Assembly (NCBI RefSeq): GCF_019703515.2
Contig: NC_059346.1
Coordinates: forward strand, 49,459,501-49,523,500
Length of the DNA stretch: 64,000 bases
Direction of reading: 5' to 3'
From: Myxocyprinus asiaticus
Taxonomy: Eukaryota; Chordata; Actinopteri; Cypriniformes; Catostomidae
The position numbers and the translations under genes are program-made. Under the pieces are notes generated by a model, which was given only the letters and a program-made list of their open reading frames with translations, searched no databases and was not told the origin of the DNA. Below, piece after piece: positions 24,253-34,482 of this stretch (within the stretch, counting starts at the first letter, position 1; each line of letters starts with the position of its first letter).

Positions 24253-24256
24253 TCAT
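24194..24256 (-). promoter_or_regulatory. Overlapping upstream ORF at the doc2b start codon
   Basis: An ATG starts 4 bases before the doc2b ATG (ATGAATGAC), in another frame, and opens 20 codons ending in TGA inside the coding exon. Both ATGs have a T at -3, so neither is strong. If the transcript includes this leader, initiation at the first ATG would reduce doc2b translation. This is inference. Confidence 0.5.
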
Positions 24257-24299
24257 GCAGCCCTTTTGTGGATGTGCCACCACCCCTGAACCCAGCCAA

Positions 24300-24416
24300 G
24301 GGGTTGGAGGGTGGTAACAATAAAAAGCGAAGAAATAAAAGAAAGAAAGAAAAGAAAAAGAAAAGAAAAGAAAAGAAAAGAAAGAAAATGAAAAAGACTA
24401 AAGTAGAATCTTCTTT
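24300..24416 (-). promoter_or_regulatory. Polypyrimidine tract, probable doc2b 5' leader
   Basis: On the minus (sense) strand about 100 bases rich in TTTTC units lie 80-100 bases before the ATG (24319-24416). If transcribed it forms a CU-rich leader, a possible polypyrimidine-tract-binding site; alternatively it precedes a splice acceptor of a non-coding first exon. No TATA box or start site could be assigned. Confidence 0.4.
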
Positions 24417-24626
24417 TCTCTGGTGATCTGTTAGAGTCCCTGAAGAGCAGTAGAGTGTGTCTTGGTGTGTATGTGTGTGTGCATGTGTGTGTGAGAGTTT
24501 GCGATCACAGCAGTGGGCTACATGAGAGGCTGCAGACTGTTCCAGCACACTGTGGTCATGCCGTCTGTCTGTGAGCTGTGCTCAGACCACTACAGCACGC
24601 TAAGTCTGTTACCGGGATGAATGCAT

Positions 24627-24629
<3 letters not shown>

Positions 24630-24697
<68 letters not shown>

Positions 24698-24702
24698 AGG
24701 GG
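24630..24702. repeat. (GA)n microsatellite upstream of doc2b
   Basis: About 30 GA units followed by GGGAGGGAGG on the plus strand, i.e. (CT)n on the doc2b sense strand, about 380 bases before the start codon. Confidence 0.9.
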
Positions 24703-25080
24703 ACAGGATTATAGAGAGGGACAAGGGATTGGCTGATGACATCGCTTAGCAACATGACGGTAAACAGGAACCGGGAGCTCGGCTACTTAATTATGCTATT
24801 AGTCCATCTGTTAGAGAGATAGAGAGAGGCTTTCAGTCTAGTGTCTGACTAAAGCATCACCACAGACATGTGATGTGCTAAACTCAGGTACAATTAAAAG
24901 CAACAGGTGCTAAATGCCTAAAGTCACATGTTTCTATGTGCCAATTCTAGAATAATACAACTAGTACAAATAAAAGAAGGTCGATGAACAGAAATTAAGT
25001 ATTTATAACTCTATATTGGGACACTTAAGCCACACTTAATGTATGAATGTAGTGTCATTAGATGACAAAATAACATATAC

Positions 25081-25535
25081 AGTGGCATTTATTTTAAAGC
25101 AAAATATTTAATGAAAAGAAGCTGGTTAGGTTTCAACAGAGGTATTGTTTAAAAACACAAAAAGTGTTTGGACGCTTTCTGGTTATTAAACTCAGTTGAA
25201 CATGTCTATAGTTAATGTGATGAAATACACCTGTAGTTACTCTGCTACGACACCTGTGTGAACTTGAGGAGAACTGACTTCATACATCCTCTGAAATTTG
25301 TCATACAAAGTGGCAATTTTTTACAGAAAGATAGCAAAAGCTCAATTCTCAAGCAAAATATGTCACAAAAAGACGTTTATTATGTTTAAAATGATAAAAC
25401 AATAGACATACGTTTCAAAATGAAGACAAAGTATTTGGACGATTTCAGGGTGTCAAACGTTAGCGGTACATGTCCATATTAATGTAATGAACTGTATGCG
25501 GTTTGGACACTTGCGTGAACTTGAGAGGAACTGAT
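25081..25535. repeat. Diverged tandem repeat, two ~250-bp units
   Basis: The block with AGTGTTTGGACGCTTTCTGG, TTGAACATGTCTATAG and TGTGTGAACTTGAGGAGAAC (25155-25275) recurs as AGTATTTGGACGATTTCAGG, GGTACATGTCCATATT and TTGCGTGAACTTGAGAGGAA (25430-25530). Same order, same strand. No coding sequence. Confidence 0.6.
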
Positions 25536-25544
25536 TCCCACTAA

Positions 25545-26146
25545 AAATTACGTTGGGACCAACTGGTTACAAGTAATTGCAAAAATGGCGAAGAAAAGTT
25601 ACGTTGGTTTTGTCCTTCCTTTTCTTTAAAAAAAGCAAAAATCTGGGTTACAGTGAGGCACTTACAATGGAATAAAATGGCCAATCCGTAAACGTTAAAA
25701 TACTCACTGTTTCAACATTATAGCCGCAAGACATAAGCAAAATGTGTGTTAACATGATTTTAGTGTGATAAAATCACTTACTAACCTTTTCTGGTAAAGT
25801 TATAGCCAGTTTTATAAGTTCATTGCCATGACAATGTAATGTCAACAAACCCTAAAATGACTGTAAAAATTACAATTTAAAAAACATTACAGCTCAAATA
25901 ACATGAGTTTTAACAGAAATATTAATTTAAGTACTTTTATAAAATTATGAGCTTTACATTTATAACTTTAAACCCTCTAAAAATTGGCCTATTCACTTCC
26001 ATTATATGTGCCTCACTGTAACCTAAATTTTTGCTTTTTTAAAAGAAGAGGAACGAGTCAAAAATATTTTTTTTGTGGTAATCAACATTACCCCACAAAT
26101 GCTGTTGATTGAGCTTAATTTGTATTGATCCCAAATATTCCTTTAA
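25545..26146. mobile_element. Foldback MITE, TTAA at right edge
   Basis: The left arm (around 25640-25680, AGCAAAAATCTGGGTTACAG) is inverse to the right arm (around 25985-26045, CTGTAACCTAAATTTTTGCT), both followed inward by GTGAGGCACTTACAATGG / CCATTATATGTGCCTCAC. Right edge AATATTCCTTTAA ends at 26146; the left edge is degenerate. Recognised as a cyprinid dispersed repeat type. Confidence 0.65.
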
Positions 26147-27786
26147 GGGTGACCTAAGTGTCCAAATTCTTCTTAGGGCCTCTCTGTATGTATTCATAAC
26201 ACTTATGTACATTCATTTTTGTTAAAGTGATTTCTGTGCCATGATGAATAACGATGGTAGAGAGATTTACAGAGAAAATTGCATCAGCGCTGCATTGCCT
26301 TATGAAAACTAGCAGGGGGCTATTCAACCTGTCACCCACTTTACAGCTACGATAAATTATAGGCAAAAGCCATCCTCACATTTTACAATAGAAAATACTT
26401 ATTGCGAAAACAGTGAGTAATCTTGATTTACTCTCTTAAGGGACTCCAACAAAATACAATGCAATGCTCTCAAATGACAATGTTGCTTTTAACAGTGGAA
26501 GAGAAAATAAAATGAACAAGGGGTATATGAATCATTTAGTGCAGTGATTTTTTATTATAATTCCAAATGGTTGGTGATGCTTTAGATCCAAATGTTTGCC
26601 ATTTCCCACATGGTATCATTAGGAGACAAAACCTGCCAATTAATTTACTCAAGTATTTAAGGAGTCGCCCCCATGCTCGCCATAATTCTTCAGTGGAAAA
26701 TACTTAGCGAAGCTCATTATTCCTCGTCTATTTCCATAATTCCGTCATGAGAGCCTTACATTTGTGCTTCTGGAGGATTCATGGTTAAAAAAAGAGAAAA
26801 AGGTAGAAAAAACTTGATTACCTCCATATAGTGCTTCACAAGAAAAGTAGAGCAGCTGTTACCATTTGTCATGCCGATAATGGCCAGTTTATTAATTTAT
26901 TGATTGTAAAGTCTGGCACAGAAATGTATAGATAAATAGTTCTTTGTAGAACTGAAACTAAACATAGGCAAGGAGCCAGGGCTTCTATGATTCATTAATC
27001 CTACCAATTTTCCTAGGGAACAGTGTAACTGAGTGGGGTGGTAATGAATAACCATTTTATTATGTAAATTTGCTAATATAAAATCAGCCCAAAAGTTGTT
27101 TAAATGACTTTTATGGTGTAACGTGTAATATGTGTTTCTGTATTCATTAATTAAAAATTACATTGATGCTGACAGAATTCTACAATACACGATTTGCACT
27201 CTCCAAAGAATATAGTTCAAGCACAGACACTGCAGGGTAGATTAGGCAAAAGTGCAGCTAAAATATTCCACCATAACAACCATGTCTCAAAGCACACTTC
27301 ACAATCCAAAACTCTGTGTGGGCCACTGTAGGGTGAAAATCTGGAGAAATAGCTTTGCATTTTTAACTATATTCAAGCTTTTTGCTAGGGTTCATGGTTT
27401 AGCCAGTTAGATGCCGTAACAACACCATTCTGCAAGGTAAAATGCAAAAATGTTTTCTCTCATTGATGGCCATTCAAAAAGTAGCCATGTATTCTGATGA
27501 AAATTGTTTTTTTGCAAGCAACATATAAATTGCACATATTTCATTATATTATAGCAGATGTTTTGCCATGCAGTTTTATTGTCGCTAGTGAAGGGCATGA
27601 CACTGTGCAAGTTCCGAATGTTTTTTCATCTAGATTCAGATGCAATGTGCTGAATTCCAGACAAGTGCCACCATGAGAGAGAGAGAGAGAAAAAAAGATG
27701 TATTTTAAATCACATGACTTTTGTTTTGTTCTCAGTATTGTTAGAGTTAGGGTTAGGTTTAGGGTTTTGGTTAGGAGTACATCAAT
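26147..27786. other. AT-rich non-coding DNA
   Basis: No gene or clear repeat recognised. A TTAGGGTTAGG-like stretch near 27748-27765 is short and irregular. Confidence 0.5.
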
Positions 27787-28425
27787 TTAATTACTACTAG
27801 TTCACCCAAAAATGAAAATTCTCTCATCATTTACTCACCCTCACGCCATCCCAGATGTGTATGACTTTCTTTCTTCTGCAGAACACAAATTATGATTTAT
27901 AGAAAAATATTTCAGCTCTGTAGGTCAATACAATGCAAGTGAATAGATGCCAAAATTTTGATGCTCCAAAAAGCAAATGCGGGCACCATAAAAGTAATCC
28001 ATATGACTCCAGTAGTAAAAATCCATATCTTCAGAAGTGATATGATAGGTGTGGGTGAGAAATGGATCAATATTTAAGACATTTTTTGCTAAACTCTCCC
28101 AGCCCAGCAGGGGGCAATATGCAGAGAAGAATGTGAATCACCAAAATCAAAAGAAGAAGAATGTGAAAGTGATCATCCACACCTATCACATCACTTCTGA
28201 AGATATTGATTTTACCACTGGAGTCTTATGGATTACTTTTATGCTGATTTATATTTTTTTAAATGTTGGCACCCATTCACTTGCATTGTATGGACCAAAG
28301 GAGCTGAGAAATTCTTCTAAAAATCTTCATTTGAGTTCAGCAGATGAAAGAAAGTCATATACATCTGGCGTGAGGGTGAATAAATGATGAGAGGATTTTC
28401 ATTTTTGGATGAACTATCCCTTTAA
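27787..28425. mobile_element. TTAA-bounded foldback MITE, complete two-arm copy
   Basis: Arms: TAGTTCACCCAAAAATGAAA at 27798 and its inverse in GATTTTCATTTTTGGATGAA near 28395, ending CTTTAA at 28425. The centre includes CAGCAGGGGGCAATATGCAG, absent from the copy at 22252. Same family as that copy. Confidence 0.8.
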
Positions 28426-29029
28426 GGGCTCTTGTCAGATCTGGATGAATTTGTCAATAAGAAGAGAGGTTTTGAAACATTTCTAGTAATTATTACGGTG
28501 AAAACGTGAACAATGTCCCACAGGGACATTATATATAATGCTGAAATATAAACCAAAGCAAGATCATACTTTATTAATGCCTACTTTCTCTATTTCATAG
28601 CTTTTAGTTGTTAGTTCAGTGTAGTTACAGTTTTCAGTGTCGAAAGACTTTAGATCATTAGTTCTGTACACAGTACCACCGCTCTAAACGCAGAGTACGC
28701 AGCCTGCGTAGGGCACCACGCGCAGAAATGCAGTCTGGTCTCACTCCAGTTGTCAATTACATGTTCGGCAAAGCAAAAGGCATTTGCACTTATCTTGGAT
28801 GTTTACATGGATTAAGTAGCTGAAATAGTTTTCAGTATACCCGCGAGGGTGCGGGTTAAATGCAAAAAATACTGCTCATGACATGTGGGTACAAAGCACA
28901 CTGATATATTGCTGCAGATTTAAAAATGTACACTTAAAAACTGATGTCATATGAGCCCATGTTTACAGAATCACCCTGAAAATGACCATCACATTACACA
29001 GAAAAGCCCGTGTTAGCATTAGAGCCACA

Positions 29030-29473
29030 ACTTACCTCAGCATGCTGCCTTAAGTTGGAGCTGCAATTTTTATCTTGAAATATCCGCTTGTTTTGGTGTA
29101 AAATGGTGTTGCATGATGAAACTATTCTTTTCACTGTGCAGAGCTTTGTTTGAAGAGCTCGATGCTGCAGCAGTGATGGACTTGGCTTGAGTGACAGTTT
29201 GTGACAGCGTGTGCAGCTGTGTGTACTTCCTCTGTCATAAAATTCCCATTCAATAATCTCTCAATAAATAACGCATAATTAATATTAAACCCAGTAATGT
29301 AAAGAAAGGAACGCCGCCCATTGTAATGAAGTAAAAGTACAGTTTTTTCATTAGAAATTTACTTGAGTGAGAGTACCCACTTTTAAACCTACTCTGAAAG
29401 TACATTTAATTTCCCAAAAGTTTACTCAAGTAAATGTAATGGAGTAAAATTAGCATGTTACTACCCACCTCTG
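29030..29473 (-). mobile_element. hAT (Ac/Tol2-like) transposon terminal fragment
   Basis: Reading the minus strand from 29473, the end is CAGAGGTGGGTAGTAAC followed by repeated TACTCAAGTAAA/TTTACTT motifs, the pattern of Tol2-like hAT ends in fish. The other terminus and the transposase were not found, so the left limit is approximate; the GC-richer stretch at 28675-28740 may belong to it. Confidence 0.55.
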
Positions 29474-30738
29474 GTGCCCATGAACAAACATGGTAATAAG
29501 CAGGTCGTGTAATTCTGGGAGGTAATGCGCCAGCCAAGCAAGAGCCATTTGATTGGAAAAGCTGAAAGACCACTCTCTCCAGGTATTATAGCCCTCCTTG
29601 TTTTTAGCCCTATCGCTCTCTTTCTGGCTCTCCACGTGCAATTCATAACATGACCTGTCCATAATAGCTCTTTAAGGGCATGTTCTTAATCCAATCTGGC
29701 CAGTGTAATCAGAGGATAAAATGGGTTAGTGGATATTGGCTGCTCCGGCCCTTGGCTGAGATAAAATGTCATTCCTTGGAACCTTTGGAGACAGCTGTAA
29801 ACCAAATATGAATAAGGAAGGCCATTCAAGACAAAGTTCATGGGTAGTGACATTTATGTAAGGAGGAAAAATGCCACTTTTGTTTCTCTGGCTGTTCCTC
29901 AAAGAATGATTATAAGCTGGTGAAAACAAAATTATCCTGCTATTATTATTTTTTCCTAAACCCTGGCAGCTCATAGTGGTAGTGAGATATTTTATTAATT
30001 TATGAGTGGATACTAAATTCTTGCTTTCAGTACCTTTGACATCCACTCCCTAGTGTTGTTAAACTATTTAGAGAACAGACAAAGTGCAGCATTGATACAT
30101 TTGTTTCAACTCAAGGCAGTTGTACTTGAAAAAATAAATAAAAAATCAGGCTAAAAGCCAGAAACATTAGGAACTGATTTTTTTTTCTTGAAAAAAAAAA
30201 TGGGATCAATAGAACACAACAGTCTGGTTCCAGAATTAAAAATCCCATACATTTTTTCCATAGATGAATTGATCTTTAACGATAACTTATAAACCTTTAA
30301 AAACAGCTGTTTTTGTTAATCAAAGGTATATGCTTCTGTTGAAGCCATCAGTTGGTGTTATTTCAACTAAATAAAAAAATTAATAAAAAAAAAAAAAAAT
30401 GTGTTTAATACCAGAATTCCGGGTGAGGAACTACACTAAGCAAAAATAAATAAATAAATAATAATAAAAAAAAATACACAAGAAGTTCAGAGTGACTTTA
30501 TATATCTCAGGCTGTCATTGGGTGTGCTGATTCAACATACAGTAAGTAGATCAACAAATAAATGGAATAAAATTTTGTGCAGAATTTTTTTTTTTCTTTT
30601 GAAGAACTACACTACCCATGCTCCAGGAGAGAAAGATCCACCAATCAGAGAATCATAGCGAGCAAATCCAGCCAAAAGTGCTTTGCCGCGACTACCAGCA
30701 ACCATGAATCCTTGTGGATGATGTAATCGAGTCGGTCT
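29474..30738. other. AT-rich non-coding DNA
   Basis: Several A/T runs (30178-30200, 30371-30398) but no gene. The stretch 30601-30738 (ACTACACTACCCATG onward) looks like an old dispersed repeat into which the hAT element at 30747 inserted. Confidence 0.45.
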
Positions 30739-30746
30739 TCCTACAC

Positions 30747-31929
30747 CAGAGCCGGCCCTGCCTAATAAGCGACCTAAGCGGCTGCATAGGGCCCTGGCGG
30801 ACACCAGGGGCCTCCCAACCACGGGTTCAGTATAGACAAATAATTATTTGCAATAAATGTAAATAGCACTGGGCACACAGCCTGGCTATATTTACGGCAA
30901 TACTCCGATGGAACCTATCGAAACTATTAAAAATATTCCAGAAGCTGTGTAGAAAAGACATGGAGAGATAAATATGTGAATTTGACCATCCTCATCCTGA
31001 GATTTGATGTCGTGACATTGGGAAGACAGATGTACAGTTGTGTGAGTGATCTGGGTTTAAGTCCTCTTTTGCCAGTTTCACTAATTTCCCCTTATCGATC
31101 TGTGTAAGAGAATAGAGATAGTTGCTGTAAACGTTTTAACATTTATTTTAAAATAAAAATGGTATAAATAAAAGTGGATTAGGGGAGTGTTATTTCACTG
31201 AAAGTAAATGCGGTGTTCTCGTCGTGATTGGGGGCTCACTAAAATTTGGGCAGTGCAGAGAAGGGGGTCGAATGGGTGCACGCACGCCTTTCCCGGTCTG
31301 GAACGCGTGGCTGGCGGCATTTCCCAGCAGCTCTGCATTTCACACCCTGGCTGAAAGCGAGGGTCATGGCGGCGACTCAGTTACCCATTTCCTGAACCTG
31401 AAGACAACGCTCTAAAGCCATGCTTTGCATTTAAAGACAGCAGTGACGAGGTACCATTACGTGACACATCAGGTGCGTTTCTTCCCACTGCCAGCAATGT
31501 AGTTAAGTTCAGTCAAAATACTTATGCTACATATACTGATGTTGTTAGATTTTATACTGTTTTATTATACACTAGGGTGCAAATAGCATATGCCACTGTT
31601 TACAATAAGTGTAAATATCATCTACTGTACCATACCTTAATTTTGTAATTTCATTATTTCTTATTGATTTGCACAGAATTTCATTAAATATATTTATTAA
31701 TTTGTGATATGTGTCTTTGGTTTAAAAAAAGATGTTCTTTCTTTTTTGTACTTCTGAAGTAGATATACCTGTGCTCTCATATACTGCAGTTAATAGATAT
31801 GCATTTTTAAACTTATTTGCACAATTTAAACTTGCTTAGTTATTGATGTTAAGTGTGTTTGGATAGGCGTACTTGTAGGTAGGGGGGCACCTTTTTGAAA
31901 GGGCCCCCAAAATACTAGGGCCGGACCTG
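30747..31929. mobile_element. Non-autonomous hAT transposon with perfect 8-bp target duplication
   Basis: Left end CAGAGCCGGCCCTGCC and right end (reverse complement CAGGTCCGGCCCTAGT) are inverted repeats. TCCTACAC occurs directly before (30739-30746) and directly after (31930-31937) the element: an exact 8-bp duplication. Both ends carry the GGGCCC-rich subterminal sequence (CATAGGGCCCTGGCGG; GGGGCACC...GGGCCCCC) typical of one class of animal hAT elements. There is no transposase; a 63-codon frame at 31224-31415 is not recognisable. Confidence 0.85.
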
Positions 31930-32000
31930 TCCTACACTCTCAAACTATTTATATATTTGTTTATATCTGAATAATTTGCAATAAACTTAAAATACACTCA

Positions 32001-32718
32001 CTGACAGCGAGTAAAGACGCTGACTACCACCCCTGGAGTCGTGAGTTCGAATCCAAGGCATGCTGAGTGACTCCAGCCAGGTCTCCTAAGCAACAAAATT
32101 GGCCAGGTTGCTAGGGAGGGTAGAGTCACATGGGGTAACCTCCTCATGGTCACTATGATGTGGTTCGCTCTTGGTGGGGCACGTGGTGAGTTGTGCATGG
32201 ATGCCACGGAGAATAGCGTGAATCAGAATTAGAATCAACTTTATTGCCAAGTATGCTTACACATACAAGGAATTTGTCTTGGTGACAGGAGCATCCAGTG
32301 TACAACAATACAAAAACAACACAAAAACAGCACCAAGACATAGTTAGTAGACAATAATTATACACATACATACATACAAACACAGACACACACATACATA
32401 CATACATACATACACACATACACATACATAGTGCAAATCTAATACAAATCTGTTATCTGTTATGTACAGTGCAAAATACAAATCTGTTATGTACAGTACA
32501 AATGAAGCCTCCACATGCGCTAGGTCTCCGCGGTAACGTGCTCAACAAGCCACGTGATAAGATGCGCGGATTGTCGGTCTCAGACGCGGAGGCAACTGAG
32601 ATTCGTCCTCCGCCACCCGGATTGAGGCGAGTCACTACGCCACCACGAGGACTTAGAGCGCATTGGGAATTCCAAATTGGGGAAAAAAATGGGGAGAAAA
32701 AAAATTTAAATAAAAAAA
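32001..32718 (+). mobile_element. tRNA-headed SINE, split by a LINE tail
   Basis: Head: AGCGAGTAAAGACGCTG (A-box region) and GAGTTCGAATCC (B box, 32043-32054) resemble a tRNA gene, followed by a tRNA-unrelated body and an A-rich tail after TTGGGGAAAAAAATGG. The body is interrupted at 32222/32503 by a LINE 3' fragment, and resumes with the expected sequence (GAAGCCTCCACATGCGC). It resembles the HAmo-type SINEs of carps. A second copy lies at 34024-34482. Confidence 0.75.
32223..32502 (-). mobile_element. 5'-truncated LINE (L2/CR1 group) 3' end inserted in the SINE
   Basis: Read on the minus strand it ends with CTTGGCAATAAAGTTGATTC and a GATTCTAATTCTGA tail, like the 3' end of the LINE at 49344-52268. 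An ACAT/CA simple repeat (32370-32430) lies inside. Flanking TGAA may be a 4-base duplication. Confidence 0.7.
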
Positions 32719-32724
32719 TAATTC

Positions 32725-33283
32725 CACTCACTGAGCACTTTATTAGTAACACCTGCACACCTACTTATTCATGCGATTATCTAATCATCCAATCATGTGG
32801 CAGCAGTGCAATAAATAAAATCATGCAGATACGATTCAGGAGCTTCAATTAATGTTCACATCAACCATCAGAATGGGGAAAAAATTGTGATCACAGTGAT
32901 TCCGACCGTGGCATGATTGTTGGTGCCAGACGGGCTGGTTTGAGTATTTCTGTAACTGCTGATATTCTGTGATTTTCATGCACAACAGTCTCTAGAGATT
33001 ACTCAGAATGGTGCCAAAAACAAAAAACATCCAGTGAGTGGCAATTCTGCAGACGGAAACGCCTTGTTGATGAGAGAGGTCAACGGAGAATGGCCAGACT
33101 GGTTCGAGTTGACAGAAAGGCTACGGTAACTCACATAAACGCTCTGTACAATTATAGTGAATAGAATAGTATCTCAGAATGCACAACACGTCGAACCTTG
33201 AGGCGGATGGGCTACATCAGCAGAAGACCACTTCGGGCACTTTATTAGGCCCATAGTGTTCCTTAAAAAGTGCTCAGTGAGTG
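32725..33283. mobile_element. Tc1/mariner-type element, internally deleted
   Basis: Inverted ends CACTCACTGAGCACTTTATT (left) and AAAGTGCTCAGTGAGTG (right). The interior keeps the 5' part of a transposase gene region (GATTCCGACCGTGGCATG through CAGAAGACCAC) and then jumps to the 3' end, so the catalytic DDE half is missing. TA follows the right end; the left flank is TC, probably mutated. It abuts the A-rich tail of the SINE. Confidence 0.75.
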
Positions 33284-34023
33284 TATATATTTTTTTTCTT
33301 CTATATAACAACTACTTTAAATAAATAGTTACATTTTCCTTACGTTATTCGCAATGGAAATTTTACCTTCTTTTTTTTTCTTCATTTTTTTTCACATTTT
33401 GGTTGGTTGGTTGGTTTGGTTCATGGCTCAGAATTCTTTTATGATGGATTTTTATGAAATTCCAATGGGAAAAAAATTGAATAGGAAAATACTTCAGGAA
33501 ACTCTATATGGTGGCTGAATGGAAGTTGAACCTTTTAGTTAAAAGGGTAAATTACCTTGTTAATAGAATTTGTTTACACAGGAACGCATATAAACATTAA
33601 CTGGACCAGCCTGTTTTTTGTTATTTTTTTAGCATGATTTGAGCTAAAGATAATAATAATAATAATAGTAATAATGCCATTTGAAATATAGTATTAAAAA
33701 CAGGTGTTTAGAGGAGCATTAAAATAAAAACAGCAGCTAGACTACATGTAAAACATCAACTAATAAGATATTAAAATGTGTTATCAATGCCTTCATGCCT
33801 CATTCTAGGAGTAGAATTCATGCGAGATCAGTAAAAGAAGCTGTTCTAACCACTCAATGATGATTTAAAGTAATATACTGTATATGCAACAGAAAATGTG
33901 AAATTTGTCATATTTACATTCTGCATTCAAGGCGCTAATGTGCTAATGCTAAATGCGGCAATAATATGCGCTGATTACACTCTGTTATTGTAATTTATGA
34001 TGACACTGGTACTACTGAAAAAT
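33284..34023. other. AT-rich non-coding DNA
   Basis: No gene or clear repeat seen. Confidence 0.45.
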
Positions 34024-34482
34024 ATTTTTTTGGGGGGGGATTTTTCCCCTTTTTCTCCCAATTTGGAATGCTCAATTCCCAATGCGCTCTAAGTCCTTGT
34101 GGTCGCATAGTGATTTGCCTCAGTCCAGGTGGCGGAGGACAAATCCCAGTTGCTTCCGCATCTGAGACAGTCAACCCGCGCATCTTATCACGTGGCTTGT
34201 TGAGCGTGTTGCCACGGAGACATAGCACGTGTGGAGGCTTCACACCATCCACCGCGGCAACCACGCTCAATTCACCATGCGCCCCACTGAGAACAAACCA
34301 CATTATAGGGACCACGAGGAGGTTACCGCATGTGATTCTACCCTCCCTAGCAACCGGGCCAATTTGGTTGCTTAGGAGACCTGGCTGGAGTCACTCAGCA
34401 CGCCCTGGGATTCAAACTAGCGAACTAGCGAACTCCAGGGGTGGTAGCCAGCGTATTTTACCACTGAGCTACCCAGGCCCCT
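34024..34482 (-). mobile_element. tRNA-headed SINE, second copy
   Basis: Minus-strand copy of the same SINE: head near 34482-34400 (GGCCTGGGTAGCTCAGTGG), body, and T-rich (A tail on its strand) end at 34024. In the B-box region eight bases (TAGCGAAC on the plus strand) are tandemly duplicated at about 34420-34436, which would break Pol III promoter spacing. Confidence 0.8.

Noticed and set aside
32043..32054. tRNA gene (GAGTTCGAATCC B box)
   Set aside because: It is the tRNA-like head of a SINE and does not form a complete tRNA.
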